A stretch of 64,000 nt of DNA from Butyrivibrio sp. MB2005 (GCF_000424285.1 NZ_KE384159.1:93183-157182), one strand, 5' to 3'. Positions 28,153 through 40,400 are shown, numbered from the stretch's first letter. A program made the numbers and translations. The notes: generated by a model not told the origin, from the sequence alone.

Positions 28153-28572
28153 TTACTTTGCAGCCTTAGGTCTCTTTGCGCCGTACTTGGAGCGAGCCTG
28201 CTTACGGTCTGCAACACCTGCTGTGTCAAGAGTTCCACGAATAATGTGATATCTTGTACCAGGCAGGTCCTTAACTCTTCCGCCACGGATGAGAACAACG
28301 CTGTGCTCCTGAAGGTTGTGACCTTCTCCGGGAATGTAGCTTGTTACCTCGATACCGTTAGAAAGACGTACTCTGGCGATCTTTCTAAGAGCTGAGTTAG
28401 GCTTCTTAGGTGTAGCAGTCTTAACAGCTGTACAAACGCCTCTTTTCTGCGGTGATGCAGTGTCGATAGCCTTCTTGTGAAGGGAATTGAATCCTTTCTG
28501 AAGTGCAGGAGCTGTAGACTTCTTCTCAGAAGTCTGACGACCTTTACGAACTAACTGGTTAAATGTTGGCAT
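28153..28572 (-). CDS. rpsL: 30S ribosomal protein S12
   Basis: 139 residues, starting [13 protein letters not shown], with [11 protein letters not shown] (the streptomycin-relevant lysine region) and [29 protein letters not shown] decoding-centre block. First gene of the str operon, with a consensus promoter upstream. The region 27988-28152 between rpsL and rpsG shows only the rpsG ribosome binding site. Confidence 0.97.
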   Translation of the reverse strand: MPTFNQLVRKGRQTSEKKSTAPALQKGFNSLHKKAIDTASPQKRGVCTAVKTATPKKPNSALRKIARVRLSNGIEVTSYIPGEGHNLQEHSVVLIRGGRVKDLPGTRYHIIRGTLDTAGVADRKQARSKYGAKRPKAAK

Positions 28573-28662
28573 TCCTTTTACCTCCTATTTTAGTAGTAAA
28601 ACAATTTATGATAAACAGACAGCTCTCTGACATATAAACTATCTGAAAATCAACACATACTT

Positions 28663-28695
28663 CAAGCGAAAGGGGCAAACTACCCCTCTCGCTTG
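28663..28695 (-). promoter_or_regulatory. Leader hairpin of the str operon
   Basis: CAAGCGAAAGGGG (28663-28675) pairs with CCCCTCTCGCTTG (28683-28695). No U-tract follows on the minus strand. It lies just after the predicted rpsL transcription start and could be a ribosomal-protein or 5'-stability element. Confidence 0.55.
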
Positions 28696-28709
28696 TCGCA
28701 CAGTTTTAA

Positions 28710-28738
28710 AGTATACGTATATCAATATATATTGTCAA
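28710..28738 (-). promoter_or_regulatory. Promoter of rpsL-rpsG-fusA(-tuf)
   Basis: Minus strand -35 TTGACA (28733-28738), 17-bp spacer, -10 TATACT (28710-28715), about 140 bp before rpsL and directly after the rpoC stop. Near-consensus. Confidence 0.88.
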
Positions 28739-28754
28739 GTTAAATATTTATAAA

Positions 28755-31700
28755 TTACTCCTCGTCATCAACGACTGTAACTTCCTCTGTATCGTCGATT
28801 TCTTCAACAAATACATCGTCGTCATCGATTGCTCTCTTCTTGAGGATCAGCTTCTCGGGATCCTTGAAGTTAGCATCGGTATTAAGTGCTGTGTTACGAT
28901 AACGCTTCATACCTGTACCAGCAGGAATCAGCTTACCGATAATAACATTTTCCTTAAGACCGATAAGAGGATCAACCTTACCCTTGATAGCTGCATCTGT
29001 AAGAACCTTTGTTGTCTCCTGGAAGGAAGCAGCTGAAAGGAATGAGTTGGTAGCAAGTGCAGCCTTGGTAATACCAAGAATTACCTGCTTTCCTTCAGCG
29101 GGTTTCTTACCTTCGCTGATAAGTCTCTCATTATCATCCTCGAAATCAAGAACGTCAACGAGTGTACCGGGCAGGAAGCTTGTATCTCCACTCTCCTCGA
29201 TGCGAACCTTCTTAAGCATCTGACGTACAATAACCTCGATATGCTTATCACAGATATCAACACCCTGGAGACGGTAAACTCTCTGAACCTCGCGGAGCAG
29301 ATAGTCCTGAACAGCACGGATACCCTTGATCTTAAGAAGATCGTGAGGATTTACACTACCTTCTGTAAGTTCATCGCCGGCTTCAACGACTTTGCCGTCT
29401 GTAACCTTGATACGTGATCCGTAAGGAATCAGGTAAGCCTTAGACTCTCCTGTTTCGTCATTTGTGATGACTACTTCACGCTTCTTCTTTGTATCCTTAA
29501 TCTGAGCTGTTCCGTCAAGCTCTGAAATAATAGCAAGTCCCTTAGGCTTTCTTGCCTCGAAAAGCTCCTCTACACGGGGAAGACCCTGTGTAATATCGCC
29601 ACCGGCAACACCACCGGTATGGAATGTTCTCATTGTAAGCTGTGTACCAGGCTCACCGATTGACTGAGCGGCGATGATACCAACTGTCTCACCGACCTGA
29701 ACAGGCTCACCTGTTGCCATGTTTGCACCATAGCACTTAGCACAGATACCAATGTGTGAACGGCAAGTAAGGATTGTACGGATCTTTACAGCGCTAACCG
29801 GCTCACCCTTACTGTTAACACCCTGGCTTAAGATTCTCTTAGCACGGCTGGGTGTGATGATGTGATTCTTCTTAACAATAACGTTTCCGTCCTTGTCCTT
29901 GATATCCTCACATGTATATCTGCCAGTGATACGATCCTCAAGAGGCTCGATCATTGCATTACCATCCTTGAATTCCTTAACTGTAATTCCGGGAATAGTT
30001 GCCTTTCCTTCGCTACAATCAAGCTCACGGATGATAAGTTCCTGAGATACGTCAACCATTCGACGTGTCAGGTAACCTGAATCGGCTGTACGAAGAGCTG
30101 TATCTGACAGACCCTTACGAGCACCATGCGCTGACATGAAGTATTCCAGAACGTCAAGACCTTCACGGAAGTTGGACTTAATAGGAAGTTCGATCGTACG
30201 ACCGGTTGTATCTGCCATAAGTCCACGCATACCTGCCAGCTGCTTGATCTGCTGGTTACTACCACGGGCACCGGAATCAGCCATCATGTGGATGTTGTTA
30301 TATTTATCAAGGCCTTCGAGAAGGGCATCTGTAAGCTCTTTATCGGTCTTCATCCATGTCTCAACAACAAGACGATAACGCTCTTCGTCTGTCATCTTAC
30401 CGCGTCTGTACTCAGTAGCAATCTTATCAACTACTGCCTGAGCTTCATCAAGCATCTGCTGCTTCTGCGGAGGAACTGTCATGTCAGCGATAGAAACTGT
30501 CATAGCAGCTCTTGTTGAGTAATGGTAACCTGTAGCCTTGATCTTATCGAGAACTTCTGCTGTTGCGAAAGTTCCGTGTGTATTGATCATATTTGTAACA
30601 ATCTTCTTGAGCTGCTTCTTACCAACCATGAAGTCAATTTCAAGGTCAAGCTTATGCTCGGGATCCTTACGATCAACAAATCCGAGATCCTGAGGAATGA
30701 ACTCGTTGAAAAGGAATCTACCAAGTGTTGACTCAACTACACCTGTAACATTCTCACCGTTCTCATCCTTACGTGTAACACGGATCTTGATACGAGACTG
30801 AAGTGTGATGTAATCATTCTCATAAGCAAGGATAGCTTCATCAATATTCTTGAAGAACTTTCCTTCGCCCTTAGCACCTTCGCGCTCCTGTGTAAGATAG
30901 TAGATACCAAGTACCATATCCTGTGTAGGAACGTTTACAGGGCCACCGTCAGAAGGCTTAAGCAGGTTGTTGGGAGCGAGCATAAGGAAACGGCTCTCAG
31001 CCTGTGCCTCAACTGACAGAGGAAGATGTACAGCCATCTGGTCTCCATCGAAGTCGGCATTGAAAGGTGTACATACAAGGGGATGAAGCTTAATAGCTTT
31101 ACCTTCTACAAGTATGGGCTCAAATGCCTGAATACCAAGTCTGTGAAGTGTGGGAGCACGGTTAAGCATTACAGGATGCTCTTTGATTACATCCTCGAGT
31201 ACATCCCAAACCTCTTCCTCGAGTCTTTCAACCTTCTTCTTAGCATTCTTTATGTTCTGTGAGATTCCTCTGGAAACAAGCTCTTTCATAACAAAAGGCT
31301 TGAACAGCTCGATAGCCATTTCCTTAGGAAGTCCGCACTGATAAATCTTAAGCTCAGGACCTACGACGATAACTGAACGTCCTGAATAGTCAACACGCTT
31401 ACCAAGAAGGTTCTGACGGAAACGACCGCCCTTACCTTTAAGCATGTCAGAAAGTGACTTGAGTGCACGGTTACCGGGACCTGTAACAGGTCTTCCTCGT
31501 CTACCGTTATCGATAAGCGCATCTACAGCTTCCTGGAGCATACGCTTCTCGTTTCTAACGATAATGTCCGGTGCACCGAGATCAAGAAGTCTCTTAAGAC
31601 GGTTGTTACGGTTGATGATACGACGATACAGATCGTTAAGATCTGATGTAGCAAAACGTCCACCATCAAGCTGTACCATAGGACGAAGATCCGGAGGAAT

Positions 31701-32465
31701 AACCGGTATGCAGTCAAGGATCATCCATGAAGGCTCGTTTCCGGACTCACGGAATGACTCAACTACTTCAAGTCTCTTGATGATACGCTGCTTCTTCTGT
31801 CCGCTGGATGTATCAAGACCATCCTTAAGCTCCTGATACTCAGCCTCAAGATCAATGTTCATAAGAAGCTCTTTAATAGCCTCTGCACCGATGCCTGCAC
31901 GGAACTTCATTCCGAACTCATCGCGTGCTTCCTGGTACTCTTTCTCAGAAAGAACCTGCTTGTACTCAAGGTTTGATTCACCAGGATCAAGTACTATATA
32001 AGAAGCAAAGTAAAGAACCTTCTCAAGTACTCTGGGTGAAAGGTCAAGGATAAGACCCATTCTGCTGGGGATACCCTTGAAGTACCAAATGTGGGAAACA
32101 GGAGCCGCAAGTTCGATGTGACCCATACGCTCACGACGTACACTGCTCTTTGTAACTTCTACACCACATCTGTCACAAATAACGCCCTTATAACGGATTT
32201 TCTTATATTTACCGCAGTGACATTCCCAATCCTTGGTGGGTCCAAAGATCTTTTCGCAGAAAAGACCGTCGCGCTCAGGCTTGAGAGTACGATAGTTAAT
32301 AGTCTCAGGCTTGAGTACTTCTCCGTGTGACCACTCTCTGATCTTCTCGGGAGAAGCAAGACCAATCTTAATTGCATCAAATGTCATTGGCTGATATGTA
32401 GGTGTAGCAGCTACCCTACCGTTTGAAGCATCATTTATTGCTTTATTCATTGTAGAATCAGACAT
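28755..32465 (-). CDS. rpoC: RNA polymerase beta' subunit
   Basis: 1236 residues. The N-terminal zinc site CHCGKYKK...CDRCG, the catalytic [16 protein letters not shown] loop, and the second cysteine group [13 protein letters not shown] are visible, with an acidic C-terminal tail. Length fits Firmicute RpoC without large insertions. AGAGGT lies 5 nt before the ATG; it follows rpoB by 51 bp. Confidence 0.98.
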   Translation of the reverse strand: MSDSTMNKAINDASNGRVAATPTYQPMTFDAIKIGLASPEKIREWSHGEVLKPETINYRTLKPERDGLFCEKIFGPTKDWECHCGKYKKIRYKGVICDRCGVEVTKSSVRRERMGHIELAAPVSHIWYFKGIPSRMGLILDLSPRVLEKVLYFASYIVLDPGESNLEYKQVLSEKEYQEARDEFGMKFRAGIGAEAIKELLMNIDLEAEYQELKDGLDTSSGQKKQRIIKRLEVVESFRESGNEPSWMILDCIPVIPPDLRPMVQLDGGRFATSDLNDLYRRIINRNNRLKRLLDLGAPDIIVRNEKRMLQEAVDALIDNGRRGRPVTGPGNRALKSLSDMLKGKGGRFRQNLLGKRVDYSGRSVIVVGPELKIYQCGLPKEMAIELFKPFVMKELVSRGISQNIKNAKKKVERLEEEVWDVLEDVIKEHPVMLNRAPTLHRLGIQAFEPILVEGKAIKLHPLVCTPFNADFDGDQMAVHLPLSVEAQAESRFLMLAPNNLLKPSDGGPVNVPTQDMVLGIYYLTQEREGAKGEGKFFKNIDEAILAYENDYITLQSRIKIRVTRKDENGENVTGVVESTLGRFLFNEFIPQDLGFVDRKDPEHKLDLEIDFMVGKKQLKKIVTNMINTHGTFATAEVLDKIKATGYHYSTRAAMTVSIADMTVPPQKQQMLDEAQAVVDKIATEYRRGKMTDEERYRLVVETWMKTDKELTDALLEGLDKYNNIHMMADSGARGSNQQIKQLAGMRGLMADTTGRTIELPIKSNFREGLDVLEYFMSAHGARKGLSDTALRTADSGYLTRRMVDVSQELIIRELDCSEGKATIPGITVKEFKDGNAMIEPLEDRITGRYTCEDIKDKDGNVIVKKNHIITPSRAKRILSQGVNSKGEPVSAVKIRTILTCRSHIGICAKCYGANMATGEPVQVGETVGIIAAQSIGEPGTQLTMRTFHTGGVAGGDITQGLPRVEELFEARKPKGLAIISELDGTAQIKDTKKKREVVITNDETGESKAYLIPYGSRIKVTDGKVVEAGDELTEGSVNPHDLLKIKGIRAVQDYLLREVQRVYRLQGVDICDKHIEVIVRQMLKKVRIEESGDTSFLPGTLVDVLDFEDDNERLISEGKKPAEGKQVILGITKAALATNSFLSAASFQETTKVLTDAAIKGKVDPLIGLKENVIIGKLIPAGTGMKRYRNTALNTDANFKDPEKLILKKRAIDDDDVFVEEIDDTEEVTVVDDEE

Positions 32466-32516
32466 TCGTAACCTCTTTTCTGTTGTTTACATGGTTTCTA
32501 AAACTACTAAGTTGCT

Positions 32517-35500
32517 TTAGTTCTCATCCAGACCATCTGCAGCATCAAACTCTTCTTCAAAAGCTGCATCGTCTTCTTCATCCGCTACAAGCTCACCGTC
32601 TTCGCTGAATGAACCTGTCTGGTAACCATTTTCCGCAAATGACTCACGATCATAATCACGGTTTACTTCGCCTTCGATCTCATAACGATAATCAGAATCG
32701 CTGTAATCAACAGATTCCATAATCTCGACCTCAGTGTTATCCTCGCGAAGTACTCTTACATCAAGACCAAGTGACTGAAGTTCCTTAAGAAGAACCTTGA
32801 ATGATTCCGGAACACCGGGTTCAGGAATGTTGTCACCCTTGATGATTGCTTCATAAGTCTTAACACGACCAACAACATCATCAGACTTAACTGTCAGGAT
32901 CTCCTGAAGTGTATAGGCAGCGCCATAAGCCTCAAGAGCCCAAACTTCCATCTCTCCGAAACGCTGTCCACCGAACTGAGCCTTACCGCCGAGAGGCTGC
33001 TGTGTAACCAGTGAGTAAGGACCGGTAGAACGAGCATGGATCTTATCATCAACAAGGTGATGGAGCTTGAGGTAATGCATGTGTCCGATTGTAGTCGGTG
33101 AATCGAACGGAATACCTGTACGTCCGTCACGGAGCTGAACCTTACCATCTGTGTGGATCGGAACGCCCTTCCAAAGCTCTCTGTGATCTCTGTTGTCATA
33201 GAGATACTTCATGATCTCAGGATCTACTGAATCTTTATATTTCTCTTCAAACTCTTCCCATGTGCTGTTTACATAATCATTAGCCATGGTAAGTGTTGCC
33301 TGAATATCTTTCTCGTTTGCACCGTCAAAAATAGGTGTAGCAATGTTAAATCCAAGAGCCTTAGCTGCAAGAGAAAGGTGAATCTCAAGGACCTGTCCGA
33401 TATTCATACGAGAAGGCACGCCCAAAGGATTAAGCACGATATCAAGAGGACGACCATTAGGCAGGTACGGCATATCTTCTATAGGAAGTACACGGGAAAC
33501 GACACCCTTGTTACCGTGACGACCAGCCATCTTATCGCCTACTGAAATCTTTCTCTTCTGAGCAATATAGATACGAACTGCCTGGTTTACACCAGGGCTG
33601 AGTTCATCGCCATTCTCTCTTGTGAATACCTTGGCATCAACAACGATACCGTACTCACCATGAGGAACCTTAAGTGATGTATCACGAACTTCTCTTGCCT
33701 TTTCACCGAAAATAGCACGGAGAAGTCTCTCTTCTGCTGTAAGCTCTGTCTCTCCCTTAGGAGTAACCTTACCTACAAGGATATCGCCGGCACGAACCTC
33801 TGCACCGATACGGATAATTCCGCGATCATCAAGGTTCTTAAGTGCATCATCACCAACACCGGGAACGTCTCTTGTAATCTCTTCCGGTCCAAGCTTTGTC
33901 TCACGAGCTTCTGCTTCGTACTCCTCGATGTGAATAGATGTAAATACATCGTCACGAACAAGTCTCTCACTAAGAAGTACAGCATCCTCGTAGTTGTAAC
34001 CTTCCCAAGTCATGAATCCGATAAGAGGATTCTTACCAAGACCAAGCTCACCCATGCTTGTTGAAGGACCATCGGCGATAACTTCACCGGCTTCAACATG
34101 ATCGCCCTTAAATACGATAGGACGCTGGTTGTAGCAGTTACTCTGGTTACTTCTCTGGAATTTGATAAGATGATACTCTTCCTTCTCACCATCATCATAT
34201 GTCATCTTAATAAGCTTACTGTCTACAAAGTCGATTGTTCCTGCCTTCTTGGCAACAACACAGACACCTGAATCGACAGCAGCCTTGCGCTCCATACCTG
34301 TTCCAACTGCAGGAGCTTCTGTTGTAAGAAGCGGCACTGCCTGACGCTGCATGTTTGAACCCATCAGAGCACGGTTAGCATCGTCGTTCTCAAGGAAAGG
34401 AATAAGTGCTGTAGCAACTGAGAATACCATTCTCGGTGATACGTCCATGTATTCGAACGCTGTCTTAGGATACTCAGATGTCTCATCTCTGTAACGACCG
34501 GATGCATTGTTCTTCTTAAAGTATCCGTTCTCATCAAGAGGTGTATTAGCCTGAGCTACATGGAAATTATCCTCTTCGTCAGCTGTCAGGTACTCAACCT
34601 CATCAGTTACGCGAGGGTTCTGAGGATCTGACTGATCTACCTTACGGTAAGGTGCCTCAATGAAACCATACTGATTAACTCTTGCATAGCTTGCAAGTGA
34701 GTTGATAAGACCGATGTTAGGTCCTTCAGGAGTCTCAATAGGGCACATACGTCCATAGTGTGTATAGTGTACGTCTCGAACCTCGAATCCGGCTCTGTCT
34801 CTTGAAAGACCGCCAGGACCAAGAGCTGAAAGACGACGCTTGTGAGTAAGCTCACCGAGCGGGTTATTCTGATCCATGAACTGTGAAAGCTGTGAAGATC
34901 CGAAGAACTCCTTAACAGCTGCCTGTACAGGCTTAATGTTTATAAGACCCTGTGCAGAAATCTCATCAGCATCATGTGTTGTCATACGCTCACGTACAAC
35001 ACGCTCAAGTCTTGAAAGACCGATTCTATACTGGTTCTGTAAAAGCTCACCTACGCAACGGATACGACGGTTACCGAGGTGATCGATATCGTCATCATTA
35101 CCAATGCCATACTCAAGGTGCATATTATAGTTAATAGAAGCAAGAATATCTTCCTTTGTAATGTGCTTAGGAATAAGCTCATTAACATTCTTGCGGATTG
35201 CTTCTGCAAGACTCTCAGGATCTGTATTCTCTGCAAACTCAGCAAGGATATCTCTAAGAGCAGGATAGTATACGCTCTCTGTGATTCCAAGCTCTTCAGG
35301 ATTGCAATCAATAAAGCTTGTAATATCTACCATAAGGTTAGAAAGAACCTTAATATTGCGCTCTTCACCCTGGATCATTACATAAGGAATAGCTGCATTC
35401 TGAATCTCAGTAGCAAGAGCACGATCAACCTTTGTGCCTGCTGCTGCGATCATCTCGCCTGTATTCTCATCGATTACGTCCTCTGCAAGGATTTTGCCGC

Positions 35501-36377
35501 TAATTCTGTTCTTGAAGTGAAGCTTCTTATTGAACTTATAACGTCCAACCTTAGCAAGATCATATCTTCTTGCATCAAAGAACATAGCGTGAATAAGGCT
35601 CTCTGCGCTCTCTACGCTGAGAGGTTCGCCGGGACGAATCTTCTTGTACAGCTCTAAAAGACCACTCTGGTAATCAGTTGAAGGGTCCTTAGCAAAGCTG
35701 GCCTGAATCTTGGGCTCATCACCGAATAACTGTGAAATCTCCTCGTTTGATCCAATACCAAGCGCACGAATAAGAACAGTAACCGGTACTTTTCTGGTTC
35801 TGTCCACTCTTACGTAGAATACATCATAAGAATCAGTCTCATACTCAAGCCATGCACCACGGTTAGGAATAACAGTGCAGGCAATAAGCTTCTTACCGAT
35901 CTTATCACGGGTAATATCATAATAAATACCGGGGGAACGTACTAACTGGCTGACAATAACACGCTCTGCGCCATTTATTACAAATGTTCCGGTTGCAGTC
36001 ATAAGCGGGAGATCACCCATGAAGATCTCATGCTCTGTAACTTCTCTGCTTTCCTTGTTATTCAGACGTACCCTGACTTTCAAAGGAGCTGCAAAAGTAG
36101 CATCTCTTTCCTTACATTTCTCAATAGTATTCTTGTTCTTGTCTATCTCATCTTCGCATAACTTAAAGTCAACGAATTCGAGACTAAGCTTATCACTGTA
36201 GTCTTCGATAGGAGAGATATCATCAAAGACCTCTTTAAGGCCCTCGTCAAGAAACCATTGATATGAGTTCTTCTGAACTTCAATCAGGTTCGGCATCTCA
36301 AGGACTTCCTTTTGGCGCTGGAAACTCATTCGTACGTTTTTACCAGTACCACTAGGATGCAATCTGTTTTTTTCCAT
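32517..36377 (-). CDS. rpoB: RNA polymerase beta subunit
   Basis: About 1286 residues. The rifampicin region ([38 protein letters not shown] block) and [13 protein letters not shown] and [17 protein letters not shown] segments are present. The C-terminus has a lineage-specific acidic extension rich in D/E. An ATG two codons earlier (36383) sits directly on the GGGGTG site, so I prefer the ATG at 36377, 7 nt downstream of it. It has its own promoter. Confidence 0.96.
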   Translation of the reverse strand: MEKNRLHPSGTGKNVRMSFQRQKEVLEMPNLIEVQKNSYQWFLDEGLKEVFDDISPIEDYSDKLSLEFVDFKLCEDEIDKNKNTIEKCKERDATFAAPLKVRVRLNNKESREVTEHEIFMGDLPLMTATGTFVINGAERVIVSQLVRSPGIYYDITRDKIGKKLIACTVIPNRGAWLEYETDSYDVFYVRVDRTRKVPVTVLIRALGIGSNEEISQLFGDEPKIQASFAKDPSTDYQSGLLELYKKIRPGEPLSVESAESLIHAMFFDARRYDLAKVGRYKFNKKLHFKNRISGKILAEDVIDENTGEMIAAAGTKVDRALATEIQNAAIPYVMIQGEERNIKVLSNLMVDITSFIDCNPEELGITESVYYPALRDILAEFAENTDPESLAEAIRKNVNELIPKHITKEDILASINYNMHLEYGIGNDDDIDHLGNRRIRCVGELLQNQYRIGLSRLERVVRERMTTHDADEISAQGLINIKPVQAAVKEFFGSSQLSQFMDQNNPLGELTHKRRLSALGPGGLSRDRAGFEVRDVHYTHYGRMCPIETPEGPNIGLINSLASYARVNQYGFIEAPYRKVDQSDPQNPRVTDEVEYLTADEEDNFHVAQANTPLDENGYFKKNNASGRYRDETSEYPKTAFEYMDVSPRMVFSVATALIPFLENDDANRALMGSNMQRQAVPLLTTEAPAVGTGMERKAAVDSGVCVVAKKAGTIDFVDSKLIKMTYDDGEKEEYHLIKFQRSNQSNCYNQRPIVFKGDHVEAGEVIADGPSTSMGELGLGKNPLIGFMTWEGYNYEDAVLLSERLVRDDVFTSIHIEEYEAEARETKLGPEEITRDVPGVGDDALKNLDDRGIIRIGAEVRAGDILVGKVTPKGETELTAEERLLRAIFGEKAREVRDTSLKVPHGEYGIVVDAKVFTRENGDELSPGVNQAVRIYIAQKRKISVGDKMAGRHGNKGVVSRVLPIEDMPYLPNGRPLDIVLNPLGVPSRMNIGQVLEIHLSLAAKALGFNIATPIFDGANEKDIQATLTMANDYVNSTWEEFEEKYKDSVDPEIMKYLYDNRDHRELWKGVPIHTDGKVQLRDGRTGIPFDSPTTIGHMHYLKLHHLVDDKIHARSTGPYSLVTQQPLGGKAQFGGQRFGEMEVWALEAYGAAYTLQEILTVKSDDVVGRVKTYEAIIKGDNIPEPGVPESFKVLLKELQSLGLDVRVLREDNTEVEIMESVDYSDSDYRYEIEGEVNRDYDRESFAENGYQTGSFSEDGELVADEEDDAAFEEEFDAADGLDEN

Positions 36378-36475
36378 TGACATTCACCCCGTTCTTAATT
36401 TTTATTTAGTAGAAAAGCGTTAATACCCTAAAAAAGAGCATAATACGCCTACCACTCCACAATAGTGCATTTTCC

Positions 36476-36504
36476 ATTCTACAACAAGCAAATTTACCAG
36501 TCAA
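36476..36504 (-). promoter_or_regulatory. Promoter of rpoBC
   Basis: Minus strand -35 TTGACT (36499-36504), 17-bp spacer, -10 TAGAAT (36476-36481), located between the rplL terminator and rpoB. Confidence 0.85.
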
Positions 36505-36525
36505 GTGTTTTTTTATTTTAATGAT

Positions 36526-36556
36526 AAAAAAGGGATATGCAACATGTGCATATCCC
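36526..36556 (-). terminator. Terminator after rplL
   Basis: GGGATATGCA/TGCATATCCC stem (36532-36556) with six U on the minus strand (36526-36531). It separates rplJL from rpoBC; the rpoBC promoter follows directly. Confidence 0.9.
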
Positions 36557-36588
36557 TCTTAGCTATCTCTAAGATATAATAGTTAATC

Positions 36589-36966
36589 TTATTTAAGAGT
36601 AACCTTAGCGCCTTCAGCCTCAACCTTAGCCTTGATGTCATCAGCCTCTTCCTTAGAAGCGCCTTCCTTGAGCATCTTAGGAGCTCCATCAACAAGATCC
36701 TTAGCTTCCTTAAGTCCGAGACCTGTGATCTCACGAACAACCTTGATAACCTTAACCTTGTTAGGACCTACTTCTGTAAGCTCTACGTTGAACTCGCTCT
36801 TCTCTTCCTCAGCGCCTGCTGCTGCACCGCCTGCTGCTGCTACAACAACACCAGCTGCTGCTGATACACCGAACTCCTCCTCGCAAGCCTTTACAAGATC
36901 GTTCAGTTCAAGAACGGATAACTCTTTGATTGCATCGATAATCTCTGCTGTGGATAACTTTGCCAT
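36589..36966 (-). CDS. rplL: 50S ribosomal protein L7/L12
   Basis: 125 residues. N-terminal dimerisation domain, an alanine-rich acidic hinge around residues 35-55, and the C-terminal factor-binding domain with [25 protein letters not shown] lies about 9 nt before the ATG. Follows rplJ by 56 bp. Confidence 0.97.
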   Translation of the reverse strand: MAKLSTAEIIDAIKELSVLELNDLVKACEEEFGVSAAAGVVVAAAGGAAAGAEEEKSEFNVELTEVGPNKVKVIKVVREITGLGLKEAKDLVDGAPKMLKEGASKEEADDIKAKVEAEGAKVTLK

Positions 36967-37022
36967 TATTATTTACCTCCATAAATTTTTGATAATAATT
37001 CTAATAATACTAATTGTTTAAA

Positions 37023-37592
37023 TTACTCTGCTGCAGGTGCTGCTACTTCTTCAGCAGGAGCCTCAGCTACAGGTGCTGCTTCCTCAGCGGGAGCTGCCTC
37101 ACCACCCTCTGCCTTCTTCTCTGCGATCTGCTTAACCACACGAGCGAAGTTTGCGATAGGTGACTGCATAGAACCAAGCAACTTGGAAAGCAACTGATCC
37201 TTGGGAAGAATTGTAGCAATCTCCTTAAGTGCTTCTGCATCATAAAGTTTGCCTTCAATCACACCACCCTTGATCTCAAGTGCCTTTGCCTTCTTTGCAA
37301 AATCATAAAGTACACGTGCAGGAGCTGCAGGATCTGTCTCGGAAATAGCAAGTGCGCTAGGACCGTTAAGAAGATCAGCGAGCTGCTCATAGTCTGTACC
37401 CTTGAATGCAAAGTTCATCATGGTGTTCTTGTAAACCTTGTAACTAACGTTCTCCTCACGAAGCTTTTTACGAAGCTCTGTGTCCTGAGCAACAGTCAAT
37501 CCGCGGTGATCTACAAGTACGAGTGCCTGTGCGTTCTGAATTTTGTCAGAAATCTCTTTTACTACAGGCTGTTTTAATTCAACCTTTGCCAT
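37023..37592 (-). CDS. rplJ: 50S ribosomal protein L10
   Basis: 189 residues, base of the L7/L12 stalk. It starts MAKVELKQPVVKEISDKI with VLVDHRGLTV, and has a low-complexity Ala/Glu/Pro tail. AAGGAGG lies 7 nt before the ATG. It is preceded by an L10-type leader and a promoter placed immediately after capA. Confidence 0.96.
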   Translation of the reverse strand: MAKVELKQPVVKEISDKIQNAQALVLVDHRGLTVAQDTELRKKLREENVSYKVYKNTMMNFAFKGTDYEQLADLLNGPSALAISETDPAAPARVLYDFAKKAKALEIKGGVIEGKLYDAEALKEIATILPKDQLLSKLLGSMQSPIANFARVVKQIAEKKAEGGEAAPAEEAAPVAEAPAEEVAAPAAE

Positions 37593-37628
37593 CTTTTTAC
37601 CTCCTTATAGAATTTACCGCCAAAGAAA

Positions 37629-37735
37629 AAACCCCTCGAAGACGAGAGGCATAAAAGTCTTAACAAACTTTCCTCGGTAGGCGCATCGCTTACGTCCCAT
37701 AGGACACCTACTGTCTTCGGCTGGTCATGACGACC
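37629..37735 (-). promoter_or_regulatory. L10-type ribosomal leader with terminator-like hairpin
   Basis: On the minus strand the leader contains CCGAAGACAGUAGGUGUC pairing back to GCCUACCGAGG, as in L10 autoregulatory leaders, then a stem CCUCUCG/CGAGGGG followed by six U (about 37629-37653). Binding of the L10-L12 complex should decide read-through into rplJL. The class call is by eye. Confidence 0.7.
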
Positions 37736-37741
37736 TTGAAT

Positions 37742-37771
37742 ACAGTATCATAACAAGCCATAAAATGTCAA
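37742..37771 (-). promoter_or_regulatory. Promoter of rplJ-rplL
   Basis: Minus strand -35 TTGACA (37766-37771), 18-bp spacer, -10 TACTGT (37742-37747) preceded by TGA. The -35 box is 3 bp from the capA stop. Confidence 0.7.
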
Positions 37772-37774
37772 GCA

Positions 37775-39127
37775 TTATTTACTAACTATTCCATTTTCAT
37801 CAATAGAGGCACCTGCCGATATAGCTCTCATGTGGCCAAGAATCCTGTCTTTGTCTGCTCCTGCAGCCTCATTTACGTTGCAGCCGCTCTGCACTGCAGG
37901 TATAAATTGAAGGTCACATGCTCCATCCTTATGTACCTTAACACTTAAGAGTCCTGTATCCAGTGTCTTTGAATTGAACAGGTAATTACCAAGGCTGTAA
38001 ACAACTGGTACTCCGTTAAGATACTCTATCTTCTGTAATATATGCGGATGTCCACCAACAATCAGGTCTGCACCGGCTTCAACAATTTCTACGCTCTGCT
38101 TTTGCTGCCACCAGTCGATTTCTTCCTGATTCTCAGTGCCCCAGTGGATGCAAACTATTACAAAGGCTCCCGCTTCCTTAGCTTCTCTAATGCGAGAGCA
38201 AAGTCTTGTGATATCCAGGCATCTGAAAACGCCGGGTGATGTATCCGTTGCGCCTCTTGTGTCAGGGTTATCAAGTCTTTCTATTTCCGTAGCTGCTATT
38301 ATAGCAACTCTTACTCCGCTTTGTGAAGTATAGTAAACAGGTCTTGATGCTTCCTCAATATTAACTCCGGCACCAACTCTGGCTATGCCCGCATTATCAA
38401 TGGTTGTAAGGGTGTCCAAAAGAGCACTTTCGCCGTAGTCAAAAACATGGTTATTGGCTATGGTGCAGAGATCCACACCCATATCGCCAAGAAGACTTAC
38501 TGATGAAGGATCAGCTCTGAATGTAAAGGTTTTTCCTTCCTTCGGAGCTCCACCATTAGAATATGGGAACTCATTATTCACAACCATTACATCCGCAGCT
38601 CTCATATAAGAAAGAAGGCTGTCGCCGATAACTCCGGAAATCGCTCCGCCGTTCTGTCTTATTCTGTTCATAATCGCATATCCCGGATCAAAAAGGATGT
38701 CCCCTGCAAAACCAAATGAAATGTAATCCTCATCAGCAGAGGTGATATTGTATTCAAGATTCCCCTCCGGAAGGCTAGCAACTTCAACAGCTTCCGGCTC
38801 TTCCTCCTGATTTTCTACATCCGCCTCGCCTGCTTCATTCGTTCCAGCAGAGTCTTCGCGGACTATAACATTATCGGTACCCGTCTGCGATTCATCAGTA
38901 TCAGAGGTCACTATCTTCTCAGCGTATGGAACCCTTGTAACAGAAGGCTCAGTATCAGCAATATCCTGCGCAGGCTCTTTAATATTCCTAGAATGCAAAA
39001 CTGCAAGAACCCCTGCACCGATCGTAACAGTCACCAAAAAAGCGCACACAAAAGCAATGACCGCCGAATTCACGCCGCCTTTGCTATCATTTATTTTTTC
39101 TTTTACATAATCATAAATGTATTTCAT
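37775..39127 (-). CDS. CapA-family membrane-anchored metallophosphatase-like protein
   Basis: 450 residues. A cytoplasmic stub, one membrane segment (about residues 20-43), an acidic linker, then the CapA/PgsA fold: FGFAGDILF, VVNNEFPYSNGG, CTIANNHVFDYG, CIHWGTENQ and GGHPHILQ, with VVYSLGNYLF near the end. Family members take part in poly-gamma-glutamate capsule formation or act as surface phosphatases; the substrate here is unknown. It lies between the rplA terminator and the rplJ promoter inside the ribosomal block, an unusual site, and no pgsB/C partners are nearby. Confidence 0.85.
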   Translation of the reverse strand: MKYIYDYVKEKINDSKGGVNSAVIAFVCAFLVTVTIGAGVLAVLHSRNIKEPAQDIADTEPSVTRVPYAEKIVTSDTDESQTGTDNVIVREDSAGTNEAGEADVENQEEEPEAVEVASLPEGNLEYNITSADEDYISFGFAGDILFDPGYAIMNRIRQNGGAISGVIGDSLLSYMRAADVMVVNNEFPYSNGGAPKEGKTFTFRADPSSVSLLGDMGVDLCTIANNHVFDYGESALLDTLTTIDNAGIARVGAGVNIEEASRPVYYTSQSGVRVAIIAATEIERLDNPDTRGATDTSPGVFRCLDITRLCSRIREAKEAGAFVIVCIHWGTENQEEIDWWQQKQSVEIVEAGADLIVGGHPHILQKIEYLNGVPVVYSLGNYLFNSKTLDTGLLSVKVHKDGACDLQFIPAVQSGCNVNEAAGADKDRILGHMRAISAGASIDENGIVSK

Positions 39128-39191
39128 ACACTAAGAATACCATATTATGTAGAAAACATAAACAGCACTCCTATATATAGTATATCGATAT

Positions 39192-39227
39192 GAAAAAGAA
39201 GCAGAAACCAAATGGTTTCTGCTTCTT
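39192..39227 (-). terminator. Terminator after rplA
   Basis: AAGAAGCAGAAACC/GGTTTCTGCTTCTT 14-bp stem (39196-39227), continuing into UUUUUC on the minus strand. It separates rplKA from capA. Confidence 0.9.
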
Positions 39228-39248
39228 GAATGCATTCACAGTATTGAA

Positions 39249-39938
39249 TTAATATCTGTTTGCTACAACCTTGACACCAGGTCCCATTGTTGTTGCAAGT
39301 GTGATGCTCTTAAGGTACTGGCCCTTAACTGTTGAAGGCTTAGCCTTAACAATAGCATCCATAAGAGCTGTGAAGTTCTGCTCAAGCTGCTCTTCTGAGA
39401 AAGATGCCTTTCCTACAGGGCAGTGGATGATGTTTGCCTTGTCAAGACGGTACTCAATCTTACCAGCCTTGATATCAGCGATAGCCTTTGTAACATCCAT
39501 TGTTACTGTACCAGCCTTCGGGTTAGGCATAAGGCCCTTAGGTCCGAGAACCTTACCAAGACGTCCTACAACACCCATCATATCAGGTGTAGCAACTACA
39601 ACGTCAAAGTCAAGCCAACCTTCGTTCTGAATCTTAGGAATAAGCTCCTCGCCGCCAACATAGTCAGCGCCTGCAGCCTGTGCCTCATCAAGCTTTGTTC
39701 CCTTAGCGAAAACAAGAACCTTAACTGTCTTACCTGTTCCGTGCGGAAGAACAACCGCACCACGGATCTGCTGATCCGCATGACGACCGTCGCAGCTTGT
39801 ACGAATGTGTACTTCAACAGTCTCATCAAATTTTGCAGTAGCAGACTTCTTTACTAAAGAGATTGCTTCTGCGGTCTCATACTGCTGTGCTCTGTCAACA
39901 AGCTTAGCAGCCTCTACATACTTCTTTCCGTGTTTCAT
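39249..39938 (-). CDS. rplA: 50S ribosomal protein L1
   Basis: 229 residues, starting [15 protein letters not shown], with the conserved [12 protein letters not shown] segment. L1-stalk protein and, in many bacteria, repressor of its own operon. It follows rplK by 14 bp. Confidence 0.97.
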   Translation of the reverse strand: MKHGKKYVEAAKLVDRAQQYETAEAISLVKKSATAKFDETVEVHIRTSCDGRHADQQIRGAVVLPHGTGKTVKVLVFAKGTKLDEAQAAGADYVGGEELIPKIQNEGWLDFDVVVATPDMMGVVGRLGKVLGPKGLMPNPKAGTVTMDVTKAIADIKAGKIEYRLDKANIIHCPVGKASFSEEQLEQNFTALMDAIVKAKPSTVKGQYLKSITLATTMGPGVKVVANRY

Positions 39939-39952
39939 CTCTTAGCCCTCCG

Positions 39953-40378
39953 TCAGTCTTCTACCACGATACCCATGCTGCGTGCAGTACCAGCGATCAT
40001 GCTCATAGCACCTTCGATATCAACTGCATTCAAATCAGGCATCTTTGTCTCAGCGATTTCTCTGATCTTATCCTTAGAAATTGTTGCAACCTTGTTCTTG
40101 TTCGGAACACCAGAAGCCTTCTGGAGATTGCAAGCCTTCTTAAGAAGAACTGCTGCAGGCGGAGTCTTTGTGATGAATGTGAAACTTCTGTCTGCATAAA
40201 CTGTGATTACTACGGGGATGATAAGATCACCCTTGTCAGCTGTCTTAGCGTTGAACTGCTTTGTGAATTCAACGATGTTTACACCGTGCTGACCAAGTGC
40301 CGGTCCAACCGGGGGTGCTGGTGTTGCTTTACCAGCCTGGATCTGTAACTTAATGTATCCTTCGACTTTCTTTGCCAT
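39953..40378 (-). CDS. rplK: 50S ribosomal protein L11
   Basis: 141 residues from [18 protein letters not shown], with [14 protein letters not shown], the normal L11 signature. AGGAGG lies 7 nt before this ATG; the frame is open twelve codons further without a better site. First gene of the rplKA unit. Confidence 0.97.
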   Translation of the reverse strand: MAKKVEGYIKLQIQAGKATPAPPVGPALGQHGVNIVEFTKQFNAKTADKGDLIIPVVITVYADRSFTFITKTPPAAVLLKKACNLQKASGVPNKNKVATISKDKIREIAETKMPDLNAVDIEGAMSMIAGTARSMGIVVED

Positions 40379-40400
40379 TGTGGCACCTCCTAGAAATAAT

